Positions 44,580-53,155 of a DNA stretch of 64,000 nt are shown here, piece after piece. The DNA comes from JAZDFC01 sp043808235 (GTDB taxonomy: Bacteria; Bacteroidota; Ignavibacteria; Ignavibacteriales; Melioribacteraceae): assembly GCA_043808235.1 (NCBI GenBank), contig JAZDFC010000012.1, positions 89,779-153,778 of the forward strand, in the 5' to 3' direction. Numbering within the stretch: position 1 is the first letter of the stretch; every line of letters begins with the position of its first letter. Under the pieces are notes generated by a model, which was not told the DNA's origin, did no database searches, and was given only the letters and a program-made list of their open reading frames with translations. Position numbers and translations under genes: made by a program.

Positions 44580-46496
44580 CTAAAAATTCCAGTTCATTCT
44601 AAATAACAAATTGGCAAGTTCCCGTTTTGTGTTGCTCTCATTGTTAATAAATTCATACCATCCGTAAATATAGATGTCCAATCTATTTCCGATATTAAAT
44701 CTTATCTCCGAGATTGGCCCAATACTCATGTAATCGGTGTCAATGACTTTTTTGTAATTTTTGTCGTACGAGTATGTTCTTAAATTAAAATATCGTAAAC
44801 CCAATCCGAAATGAATATCGGAATAAATGTAAACCAATTTTGGTTCGGTATATATCTCCGATAAAAACCTAACCGGTCTGCCTGAGAAATCTGTCCAATT
44901 GAAATCTCCTTGTTCCGAAAGTTTTATGTATCCATTCGCTTCAAGATTAACATTCCGGCTCAGAAATATCATCGAAGAATCCTTCAGCGATAATTGCCGG
45001 AACGCAAAACTTTTTATGTTCGGATTCAAATCCTGATAATCATAAACAGTGTAGTTTGCCGAAACCTCTGCTGTATTACTCGAAACAAATCTGGCTCCGG
45101 TGTAAAGTCCTCCGGATGATAATTTTATTACTCTTTTAATATTATTGTTCGAACTTCTTTCCGCGAAGATATACACAATATGATTGACATTACCTTCGAG
45201 ACTAATAAAAAAATTAAAGAACGGATTAAATCTGTGCGAGTAAAAAATTCGTCCGATAGATAGCAATTCATCTCGATCATCGTAATTGTCTTCACTAGGG
45301 GTATCGTATTGCAGCTTCCTGTGGAAAAGACTCATTGAAATCTTATCTGATCGGCTCCAATAATAATTTGCATTTGCAGAAATTGTAATTTGCTGAGACT
45401 TATTATTTTTTTGTTCTTCTGAACTTTCCCTCTGCTGAAAAAAAATATCATTAGCTCCGTTAATCTTTTTGGGAAAATGTTTTTCCTCACGCTCCGAAAT
45501 GTGGGCCCTTGCAAACCCCTCGAACTTTTCTGTTTTGTAAATTGCCTGGGAAGAAAGATCGAGTTTGAATTCCTCTATTTTTGTATCGAATGTTGAAGCG
45601 ATTGCTTTATCCGACACGATGTATCGGGTTTCGCGGTCAATGTCTCTCCAAGACACTCTTCCGTAGAAATCAAGAGTCAAACCTGTTCTTTCGGAGGAAT
45701 AAAATATTCTATCTTGAAGAAAGTACGTTGATTCAGTACGGCTTTGAATATTATTCTCAACATTAAAAGCATTTGTAACTATCGAATCGGCATCGAAATA
45801 AAAATCTTTCCTCTGCTGAGAATACTGCGCAGTAATAGCGTTGTTAATTCCCTCTTCAAATTGATTGAGTAGATTTAACTTCATTAGCCGGACAGTATTT
45901 TTCCTTGGGGATATATCTTCATTCTGGTACTTTAACAACGAGTAAATTACAAAGTCACTCATGTTAAGATTATCGATAATTGCTTCGGAACCATAAATGG
46001 CGCCCCTGTCTTCTACATTAACCTGCTTATTGGATGAAAAACCGCCAAATGGTGTAAGAGTGATTTTGTTAGCAGGTAATATTTTTGTGTATAGTGTAGT
46101 GACGAGATTCGACGCATTATTAATATCCATTTGGCGATTGTCCGAATACATAATATGATTCAGAAATCCACCGGTTTTTATTTTATCAGTTAATGAATAC
46201 TCTCCCAACAAAGAAAAATTTTGTTCATCTTTGATATTAGATTCGGCAGACTTTACAAGCGTCGAATTGAAGATTTCGTTTACACCGATAAAAAATTTAT
46301 TTCCTGTGTAGCCGTACTTTATTCCGGTATTCAAACTGTAAGTGTTTAATTGTTTATCGAAAATATTTGTAAATCCAATTGGGGAGTAGTTATCGTAGGT
46401 AAAATTCAAACTGTCGCGATTAAATTGTGCCTGCGTTAAAATCGGCATCAATATAAGGGAAATATTGAATAGAGTTTTCTTCAATATATTTTTCAA
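44580..46496 (-). CDS. outer-membrane beta-barrel-like exported protein
   Basis: 638 residues. Signal peptide (about 1-23, LMPILTQA-QFN). Long series of alternating hydrophobic/polar strands with aromatic ends and short polar turns (FFIGVNEIFNSTLV, RTGLTLDFYGRVSWRD, IFYSHRFNPFFNFFISL, ...), ending in ANLLFRMNWNF with the C-terminal Phe usual for outer-membrane barrels. Probably a large barrel of unknown transport or structural role. It is 7 bases after an FN3 lipoprotein gene and after a beta-CASP nuclease gene, in one minus-strand operon. Confidence 0.72.
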   Translation of the reverse strand: MKNILKKTLFNISLILMPILTQAQFNRDSLNFTYDNYSPIGFTNIFDKQLNTYSLNTGIKYGYTGNKFFIGVNEIFNSTLVKSAESNIKDEQNFSLLGEYSLTDKIKTGGFLNHIMYSDNRQMDINNASNLVTTLYTKILPANKITLTPFGGFSSNKQVNVEDRGAIYGSEAIIDNLNMSDFVIYSLLKYQNEDISPRKNTVRLMKLNLLNQFEEGINNAITAQYSQQRKDFYFDADSIVTNAFNVENNIQSRTESTYFLQDRIFYSSERTGLTLDFYGRVSWRDIDRETRYIVSDKAIASTFDTKIEEFKLDLSSQAIYKTEKFEGFARAHISEREEKHFPKKINGANDIFFQQRESSEEQKNNKSQQITISANANYYWSRSDKISMSLFHRKLQYDTPSEDNYDDRDELLSIGRIFYSHRFNPFFNFFISLEGNVNHIVYIFAERSSNNNIKRVIKLSSGGLYTGARFVSSNTAEVSANYTVYDYQDLNPNIKSFAFRQLSLKDSSMIFLSRNVNLEANGYIKLSEQGDFNWTDFSGRPVRFLSEIYTEPKLVYIYSDIHFGLGLRYFNLRTYSYDKNYKKVIDTDYMSIGPISEIRFNIGNRLDIYIYGWYEFINNESNTKRELANLLFRMNWNF

Positions 46497-46503
46497 TGTT
46501 ATT

Positions 46504-47484
46504 TCACGGCACTATTCTAAATATATGCATCGCACTAAATGAATTTGGTTCCTCGCTGTAACCGGAATATACATATACTTTTACATAATAATCCTTGTAC
46601 TGTTCGAAAGAAAAGTTAGCAGCTACGCTATATGCTGAATTGATATTGTCAGTTGAAAAATTAATCTCCTTTAAAACTCCATAAATTTCATTGGATTGAA
46701 GAACTATCTTGTAATCAGCCGGTTGCGATACTGTATGTATTATATATTCTGTGAGCTCATTAATTTCTGAATTATTCTCCGGAAAAATTAATTGCGGTGG
46801 ATTTAAAATTACATCGTATATCATGCTGCTGGGATTACTTTTGAATCCGCCTCGATCCACGGTGATTATTTTGTAATAATACATCTTCAAAAGTTCAAAA
46901 TTATTTTGATCAATAAATTCGGGGATCTTGGCCGAACCGACCAATGTTTCATCCGAAGGTTCGAAATTTGCGTCCAGACTCCTGAAAATATTATAATGAT
47001 CAATATCTGTATCGTAAGGTGAGCGCCAATTCAAATTGATTGAAATGGAATCGTTCCAATTCCTGGCATTGATTTTTATTCCGAATGGAAAAGAAGGTCT
47101 GAAAATATTTTTTGGATTTGCGGAAACAATATTCGAAAACTCACTTTCACGATCATACTCATCCACTGCAGTAATTGCGTAAATATATGTTGAATCGTAC
47201 TCAAGTGAATCCTCAAAAAAATACAAATCGTTGGTTTGAAAAATTTTATTAAATTTAGATGTACTTTCAGTCCGTCTATAAATTAAATAATGCGAAATAT
47301 CCGCTTCGGGATTTTCGTTCCATTCGATTCCAATCTCACCGTCAAAAGCATAATAAACATACAAGCCGGTTGGTACGGAAGGTGGTAAACCATCATCCAC
47401 GGGCTCATTTATTTCTTCGCGATGACAGGCCTGTATCGAAATCAATAAGAGTGAGATTATTATTAATTTATATTTCGAATTCAT
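46504..47484 (-). CDS. lipoprotein with two fibronectin type III-like domains
   Basis: 326 residues. Signal sequence with lipobox IQAC (Cys20). Two FN3-like domains: PPSVPTGLYVYYAFDGEIGIEWNENPEADISHYLIYRR-type pattern, with YIYAITAVDEYDRES, and a second with INLNWRSPYDTDIDHYNIFR and YYYKIITVDRGG. A third beta domain follows. Likely surface-exposed adaptor to the barrel encoded next. Coding start overlaps the end of the beta-CASP gene by 17 bases, so the two are coupled. Confidence 0.75.
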   Translation of the reverse strand: MNSKYKLIIISLLLISIQACHREEINEPVDDGLPPSVPTGLYVYYAFDGEIGIEWNENPEADISHYLIYRRTESTSKFNKIFQTNDLYFFEDSLEYDSTYIYAITAVDEYDRESEFSNIVSANPKNIFRPSFPFGIKINARNWNDSISINLNWRSPYDTDIDHYNIFRSLDANFEPSDETLVGSAKIPEFIDQNNFELLKMYYYKIITVDRGGFKSNPSSMIYDVILNPPQLIFPENNSEINELTEYIIHTVSQPADYKIVLQSNEIYGVLKEINFSTDNINSAYSVAANFSFEQYKDYYVKVYVYSGYSEEPNSFSAMHIFRIVP

Positions 47485-48865
47485 CCCCTTTAACCGGAAT
47501 AGAAATATTAGTGAATCCGTTTACTTCAAGTCTTGTTTTTAATTGATTCTGCTGCTCAAAATCTCCGTGAACAAGAAAAATTCTATTTAGCATACTTTTA
47601 TCAAATTGATTGCAATAGTTAATGAGTTCATTCGAGTCTGCATGCGCACTGAATGAGTGCATGACTATCACCTCTGCATTCAATTTATATTCATCTCCGA
47701 AAATTTTTACCACAGGGAGTTTATCATAAATTTTTCTGCCGAGAGTATTTTCTGCGCAATATCCAACGATCAAAATTATGTTATTCGGATTCTCGATATT
47801 ATTTGCAAGGTGATGTAGTATTCTTCCAGACTCGCACATGCCCGAACTTGAAATAATCATCATCGGACCGTTTTTCTCATTCAGAGCTTTCGAGTCCTCA
47901 GCTTCCTTGATATAATTCAGTTTACTGAATCCAAAAGGATCTTCGTGTTTTAGTATGTACTCCGAAATTTCATTATCAAAACATTCCGGGTGAATTCTAA
48001 AAATTTCTGTGGCATTAACCGAAAGCGGACTATCGACATAAATCGGAATCCGCACAGCATCACCACGATCAAAAATACGGTGAAGTGCATAAACTAATTC
48101 CTGTGTTCTGCCAACGCTGAATGATGGTACAATTATTTTTGCTTTTCTTTGAACTGCTTTATTAATAACGGCCGCCAACTGAGATTCCGCATCCTCAGGC
48201 TTTTCATGTACACGCCCGCCGTATGTGCTTTCGCAAACGAAAAGATCAACATCCGGCAATTTTTCAGGGTTGCGTAAAATTGGAAGATTCGGTCTGCCAA
48301 GGTCGCCCGAAAATCCCACATTCAATATCCGGCCATCTTCTTTTATTTTTAAATGAACAGAGGCTGAGCCGAGAATGTGTCCCGCATCTACGAAGGAAAA
48401 CATAATTCCATCTGCGGGTTCAAATTCGTGATGATAATTCAAACTGATGAATAATTTTAAAGTTTCCTTTGCATCTTTGTCGGTGTAAAGCGGTTCGTAT
48501 AGATTTTTGTTTTGCTTTGTTCGTTTTTTATTTACAAATAAAACATCTTTTTCTTGAATATGGGCGCTATCGCGCAGCATAATCGAACAAAGATCGCGCG
48601 TTGCAAATGTTGAATAAATTGGTCCGCTAAAACCTTTTTTAACGAGTGAAGGAAGATTACCGGAATGATCAATATGTGCATGGGTAAGAATTACAAAATC
48701 AATTTCCTTTGGATTAAATCCTTCAAGTTTTCTATTCAGCTCAAACGATTCTTGTCTTTTGCCCTGATATAATCCGCAATCGACTAAAAATTTCGTGCCG
48801 TTTGTTTCAACATAGTGCATCGAACCTGTAACGGTTTGTGCAGCTCCAATAAAACGAAGTTTCAT
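47468..48865 (-). CDS. beta-CASP metallo-beta-lactamase-fold ribonuclease
   Basis: 465 residues. MBL core with LTHAHIDHSGNLPSL (HxHxDH metal site) at about 59-73, then the beta-CASP insertion with PSFSVGRTQELVYAL, SSGMCESGRILHHL, and MHSFSAHADSNELI, which is motif C of the CPSF/RNase J-like group. Single-domain MBL proteins of this kind process RNA as 5'-3' or endoribonucleases; the substrate here is unknown. No KH domains are seen. Its 3' end overlaps the FN3 lipoprotein, an unusual partner for an RNA enzyme. Confidence 0.87.
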   Translation of the reverse strand: MKLRFIGAAQTVTGSMHYVETNGTKFLVDCGLYQGKRQESFELNRKLEGFNPKEIDFVILTHAHIDHSGNLPSLVKKGFSGPIYSTFATRDLCSIMLRDSAHIQEKDVLFVNKKRTKQNKNLYEPLYTDKDAKETLKLFISLNYHHEFEPADGIMFSFVDAGHILGSASVHLKIKEDGRILNVGFSGDLGRPNLPILRNPEKLPDVDLFVCESTYGGRVHEKPEDAESQLAAVINKAVQRKAKIIVPSFSVGRTQELVYALHRIFDRGDAVRIPIYVDSPLSVNATEIFRIHPECFDNEISEYILKHEDPFGFSKLNYIKEAEDSKALNEKNGPMMIISSSGMCESGRILHHLANNIENPNNIILIVGYCAENTLGRKIYDKLPVVKIFGDEYKLNAEVIVMHSFSAHADSNELINYCNQFDKSMLNRIFLVHGDFEQQNQLKTRLEVNGFTNISIPVKGDEFEI

Positions 48866-48991
48866 TTTTATCCATATTTACTGAGTAATTTTTTCATTTA
48901 AAATATATTGATAAATAATGGAAGAATTTTGAAACTAAGGTCAAAAATTTATACTGAGAAGATTCTATCGTGAAAAAGATAAGAAAAGAAA

Positions 48992-50059
48992 TTATTGCGC
49001 CCGGATAATCTTATAGTTTTTAAATCCGGAGTAAATTTCCCTTGAAGCGGTTTTTATTACTGTGGCTGTAGGAATAGCGAGCAACATGCCGAATATACCC
49101 AATACCTGACTTCCTGCAACAATCAGAACTATGATAAGAAGTGGATGCATATCCGTAGCGGCTGAAAATACTTTTGGTTGAATATATCCGTTATCAAATG
49201 TGTAAATAATAACAAACAATAATACTATTCTGGGCAGCATGGTTAAGTCGCCAAACTGGATTAGTGAAATTAATATTGCTGGCAAACCGCCAATCACCGG
49301 TCCAAAATATGGGATAAGATGACCAACACCGGCAACAAATCCTATTGATACTGCATTATCCACACCAAGAATGGCCAAACCGGAACCGGCCAAAACTCCA
49401 ACGATGGAAGCATCAAGAATCCAGCCGCGAACGTACCTGCCTAATTGATCTGCAATTTTACGAATAACCGAATAAGACACTTCGAAATATTTGTTCGGCA
49501 TAATATTAACAATTCCTTTCACAATTCTTTTACTGTCTTTCAGAATAAAAAATGTCATGAACGGGACAATAAATATGATAGCCAAAATAGAAACAAGGCT
49601 TGTTAGAATTTCGCTAAGATTGTTAACCGAATCGAAAAAAATTGATGATATGAAATTTGAGAACTGCTGAGAAATTTTAGAAGGATCGAGAAAAGGAAGA
49701 TATTGTGCAATAACATGTTCTATATCTTTTAAAAACTGGTTAATATTTTCCTGGTTAAAACTCTGTGCTATTGAATTCATTTGATTTACGATTTTTGGAA
49801 TTAAACTCATAAATCCAAATACAACAAATAGAATACTCAGAGCAAATACAGCCAATATGGACATGATGCGCGGCAGCCCGATTTTTTCTCCCATCAAAAC
49901 AACCGGGTTAAAAATGAAAGCAAGTAGCACAGAAACAACGAGCATAATTATCAAATCGAAAAACTGTATCGCGAGTAATAGCAGTGTAATGCCCGCAAGA
50001 GCGAAGAGCAAAATTCTAAATATCTTTTTGTATGTTAAATCGCCTGGACTCATTTTCAA
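48992..50059 (-). CDS. AI-2E family transporter (PerM-like)
   Basis: 355 residues. About eight membrane helices, for example LFALAGITLLLLAIQFFDLIIMLVVSVLLAFIF at the N-terminus, FVPFMTFFILKD, and GHLIPYFGPVIGGLPAILISLI, the conserved signature of the family. Members move various small molecules or are of unknown role; the name comes from one autoinducer-2 exporter. Start is TTG 50059 or ATG 50053, neither with a strong ribosome site. Separated from the beta-CASP gene by 126 bases. Confidence 0.85.
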   Translation of the reverse strand: MKMSPGDLTYKKIFRILLFALAGITLLLLAIQFFDLIIMLVVSVLLAFIFNPVVLMGEKIGLPRIMSILAVFALSILFVVFGFMSLIPKIVNQMNSIAQSFNQENINQFLKDIEHVIAQYLPFLDPSKISQQFSNFISSIFFDSVNNLSEILTSLVSILAIIFIVPFMTFFILKDSKRIVKGIVNIMPNKYFEVSYSVIRKIADQLGRYVRGWILDASIVGVLAGSGLAILGVDNAVSIGFVAGVGHLIPYFGPVIGGLPAILISLIQFGDLTMLPRIVLLFVIIYTFDNGYIQPKVFSAATDMHPLLIIVLIVAGSQVLGIFGMLLAIPTATVIKTASREIYSGFKNYKIIRAQ

Positions 50060-50254
50060 AGCAGTTATATTTTCACTATCTAAAATTTCTAATTATTCGA
50101 TGAAATTCAACCATAAAAGTCATGTATAAAAAATATTTTTGATAAGAGAACTCAAGAGCAAAAAAAATTAACGAAAAATTACCTTGTACAAATAATGTCT
50201 CTCTGAATTTGCATATATTTTCGATAACAAATTATAAAAATTGAGGATAAAAAA

Positions 50255-51235
50255 ATGGCAGAATTAAAGATACTTACTGAAATCCGGCAAAAAGCATCGG
50301 ATAGAAAAAAGACAATCGTTTTACCGGAATCATTTGATGAGAGAGTGCTGAAGGCGGCAGAAGTGCTGACTACTGAAAAGATAGCTCATATCATTACACT
50401 TGGCAGCGAAGACAAGATACGCAGCGACGCTGAGAAATTAGGTGTGAATTTACAGGGCATTAGAATTATCGATCCGGTTAAATCGGAAAAGTTCAGCGAC
50501 TTCGCAAACATTTTTTACAACAGAAGAAAACACAAAGGTGTTACAATCGAACAAGCCCGCGAGGCGATAACAAGAGATATATTCTTCGGCGGAATGATGG
50601 TAAGCGAAGGCATGGCCGACGGCAGTGTTTCCGGTTCGTTTGCTACCACAGCAGATGTAATGCGCGCTTCGATTTTCTGTGTCGGGATGAAGGAAGGAAT
50701 TTCAATTGTATCCAGTTTCTTTCTAATGGTGTTCCCGGATAAGGTTTATAGCTTTGCAGATTGCGCGGTAAATCCGAATCCAGATGCAAGCCAGTTGGCG
50801 GACATTGCAATTTCCACGGCGGACAATCATAAAAAGTTAACAGGTGAGGATGCTTATGTTGCAATGCTTTCATTCTCAACCAAAGGAAGCGCCGAACATG
50901 AATTGGTTGATAAAGTTCGTCAAGCTACACAATTTGTCCGCGAAAGAAGACCGGATTTAAAAGTTGATGGCGAGCTTCAATTTGATGCGGCAGTTGTCGA
51001 ATCTATTGGAAAAAAGAAATCGCCGGGCAGCGAAGTTGCAGGAAGAGCAAATGTACTTGTGTTTCCGGATTTAAATGCCGGTAATATCGGTTACAAAATT
51101 ACACAGAGACTTGGCGGCGCCGAAGCTGTGGGTCCGGTTAGCCAGGGTTTGAAAAAACCTTTCTTCGATTTGAGTCGTGGTTGCAGCGTGGATGATATTG
51201 TAAATACAGCAGCAATTTCTGCGTTGATGTCTTAA
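50255..51235 (+). CDS. pta: phosphate acetyltransferase
   Basis: Interconverts acetyl-CoA and acetyl phosphate. 326 residues, the short catalytic form without the N-terminal regulatory domain. TIVLPESFDERVLKAAEVL at the start, NPNPDASQLADIAI, and FPDLNAGNIGYKITQRLGGAEAVGPVSQGL near the end are the family core. AGGA lies 8 bases before the ATG. No ackA is next to it. Ends against an inverted repeat at 51253-51308. Confidence 0.95.
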   Translation: MAELKILTEIRQKASDRKKTIVLPESFDERVLKAAEVLTTEKIAHIITLGSEDKIRSDAEKLGVNLQGIRIIDPVKSEKFSDFANIFYNRRKHKGVTIEQAREAITRDIFFGGMMVSEGMADGSVSGSFATTADVMRASIFCVGMKEGISIVSSFFLMVFPDKVYSFADCAVNPNPDASQLADIAISTADNHKKLTGEDAYVAMLSFSTKGSAEHELVDKVRQATQFVRERRPDLKVDGELQFDAAVVESIGKKKSPGSEVAGRANVLVFPDLNAGNIGYKITQRLGGAEAVGPVSQGLKKPFFDLSRGCSVDDIVNTAAISALMS

Positions 51236-51252
51236 TAAAATTAATTTTTCTC

Positions 51253-51308
51253 AGATCAAACAGATTGAGCAAAGTAACTTAAACTATCTGTTCCAATCTG
51301 TTTGATCT
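51253..51308. terminator. 15-bp perfect inverted repeat between convergent genes
   Basis: AGATCAAACAGATTG (51253-51267) and its exact reverse complement (51294-51308) flank a 26-base loop. It lies between pta (+) and a membrane-protein gene (-), where a bidirectional terminator would be expected, but there is no strong T-run. It could instead be an intergenic repeat. Confidence 0.45.
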
Positions 51309-51348
51309 ATTAAATCTGCGGGCAAATTTTAATTCTATTGATCAGAGT

Positions 51349-51993
51349 TTAGTTTTTCTCCAGTACTTTCCCTAAAAATTTATCTACTTTATATCTTTGA
51401 AGCGACGCGATAAGGTACGGGATACAAACTGTAAAATATTCTGTTTGTTCGTCTCCGCTGAAGAACAAAATCAAAAAAGCGGCAAAGATTAAAAACCCGA
51501 TTGTAAAAAATAATTCATGAAGATCAGAAACCATCCAGCCAGCAAGAATCGATAAAACCGTCAGAATTATCACAACCCAAACAGGCACCGAATAAAAATT
51601 TCTGAAATACGAAAATGAGAGAGCAGGATACTCCACAATCACATAAATAATAGCAGCAGCAACGATTCCAATTAGAATAAGTATCCCGGCTCGTTTAAGA
51701 TCGTATCGATAGATAAATAGAAATATGATAATTAACTGAATAAAAAAAAGATTGTTCATAAAAATGAGAAAACCGCACAACACTGAAAACAAAGATGAAT
51801 ATAAAATTCCGTTGTTTTCTGTGCGCGACAAAGAAATGAATCTTGCGAATTCTATTGAAAGAATCCCAAGAAAGAGATTAATTAAAATTATATCGAGAAG
51901 GATGTATTCATTTGCCGTGTGGGGAACAAAAATAACGGCAACAAAGATGAAAACTACAGCGATGATATTTCTAAGATTTTTAATTCCGAACAT
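51349..51993 (-). CDS. hypothetical polytopic membrane protein
   Basis: 214 residues with about six membrane helices (IIAVVFIFVAVIFV, ILLDIILINLFLGIL, GFLIFMNNLFFIQLIIIFLF, AGILILIGIVAAAIIYVIV, VPVWVVIILTVLSILAGW, FFTIGFLIFAAFLILFFS) and no cytoplasmic domain of note. No family recognised. Divergent from the glutathione peroxidase gene, which starts about 55 bases away. Confidence 0.65.
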   Translation of the reverse strand: MFGIKNLRNIIAVVFIFVAVIFVPHTANEYILLDIILINLFLGILSIEFARFISLSRTENNGILYSSLFSVLCGFLIFMNNLFFIQLIIIFLFIYRYDLKRAGILILIGIVAAAIIYVIVEYPALSFSYFRNFYSVPVWVVIILTVLSILAGWMVSDLHELFFTIGFLIFAAFLILFFSGDEQTEYFTVCIPYLIASLQRYKVDKFLGKVLEKN

Positions 51994-52048
51994 AATGTGA
52001 ACTTACCGATAAAATTTCATGTTTGAATTTGAAAACATGGAGTATAAT

Positions 52049-52642
52049 ATGTATCGTAAAATAGCATTTTCATTTTTAACTGCCACACTTTTTTTGTCTT
52101 CTTTCAATTCACCGGCAGTAAACGGACAGGAATTACAATCACAGGTAAAAAATATGAACAATTATATAAATGATATTGTCGTTTTGGACATTGACAAGAA
52201 GGAAATACCATTATCGGATTATTCCGGGAAGGTTCTATTGATAGTAAATGTTGCCAGCGAATGTGGTAACACCCCGCAGTACGAGGCGCTTCAAAAGATT
52301 TATGAAAAGTACAGGGATAAAGGTTTTGAAATACTTGCATTTCCATGCAATGATTTCGGCGGACAGGAACCGGGCAGCAATGAAGAGATAAAATCATTCT
52401 GCTCGACTAATTATAACGTTACTTTCAAATTGTTTGATAAAATCAAAGTGATTGGCGATGACAAGGCTCCGCTATATTCAAGACTGAGTAATAATGATAT
52501 TACTTTCAACGGGGATGTCGGGTGGAATTTCGAAAAGTTTTTAATCTCGCGCGAGGGTAAAATAGCAGCAAGATTTAAAAGTAAAACCAAACCGGATAGC
52601 GAAGAGGTCATTCAAACCATCGAAAAAGCATTAGGAGAGTAG
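52049..52642 (+). CDS. exported glutathione/thiol peroxidase
   Basis: 197 residues from ATG 52049, chosen because GGAG lies 6 bases upstream and a signal peptide (YRKIAFSFLTATLFLSSFNSPA) starts there; an earlier ATG at 52019 adds 10 residues. GPx fold: NVASECGNTPQYEALQ with peroxidatic Cys (Cys, not selenocysteine), FPCNDFGGQEPG with the Gln, and GWNFEKFLI with the Trp-Asn of the tetrad. Being exported, it probably detoxifies peroxides in the periplasm with thioredoxin-like partners. Confidence 0.9.
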   Translation: MYRKIAFSFLTATLFLSSFNSPAVNGQELQSQVKNMNNYINDIVVLDIDKKEIPLSDYSGKVLLIVNVASECGNTPQYEALQKIYEKYRDKGFEILAFPCNDFGGQEPGSNEEIKSFCSTNYNVTFKLFDKIKVIGDDKAPLYSRLSNNDITFNGDVGWNFEKFLISREGKIAARFKSKTKPDSEEVIQTIEKALGE

Positions 52643-52684
52643 TCAATATTTTCCTAACGGAAATGTTAAATTGAAAATTCAGAT

Positions 52685-53140
52685 TTACTGAGTTTCCCTT
52701 TTAACTTCCATCTTCGCGGCAATCATATCGGAATGAGCCATGTTCAAATTGCCGGTCACTTTGCGAATAAAATGATCTTCGAATTTATCCAGTACTTTGT
52801 CAGTCAAAAGTATTCTCCAAAGATTTTTGAGTAATTCGTATTTCTCGTCTTTGGAGAATGATTGATTTATTGTACCGGTGAATTCAAAAAGACTGACCGA
52901 TTTTTTTCTGTGTTCATTTGCTAATTGAATCAACTCATCAGTCTCTTCAATGCTTAATTCGAAAGTACGCTTCAATATGTCAACGAGAGCATCTTTCTCA
53001 ATTGTTGAAAAGTAATCATCGGCATTTGCAGCCTCAAGGAAAACTGCGCACGCAGAAATCTGACTTTTTTTATATGCGGGTGTTATCGCCTTCCCGGGAG
53101 CTTCAAAACTCCCGAGAAGATTTTTAAAATAATTCAGCAC
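52685..53140 (-). CDS. TerB-like tellurite-resistance family domain protein
   Basis: 151 residues, all helical. The region from LGSF to the C-terminus matches the TerB/co-chaperone DjlA N-terminal fold: ACAVFLEAANADDYFSTIEKDALVDIL and RILLTDKVLDKFEDHFIRKVTGNL (Asp/Glu-rich putative metal sites). No TerC/D/E genes are nearby, so a tellurite role is not implied. It follows malQ on the same strand (16 bases), so the two may be co-transcribed. Confidence 0.78.
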   Translation of the reverse strand: MLNYFKNLLGSFEAPGKAITPAYKKSQISACAVFLEAANADDYFSTIEKDALVDILKRTFELSIEETDELIQLANEHRKKSVSLFEFTGTINQSFSKDEKYELLKNLWRILLTDKVLDKFEDHFIRKVTGNLNMAHSDMIAAKMEVKRETQ

Positions 53141-53155
53141 AATTATTCCTATAAT

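Noticed and set aside
52238..52275. selenocysteine in the glutathione peroxidase
   Set aside because: The peroxidatic position is TGT (Cys) in a normal frame, not an in-frame TGA.
52685..53140. tellurite resistance function
   Set aside because: TerB-like fold only, with no TerC/D/E genes nearby; the name does not imply the phenotype.
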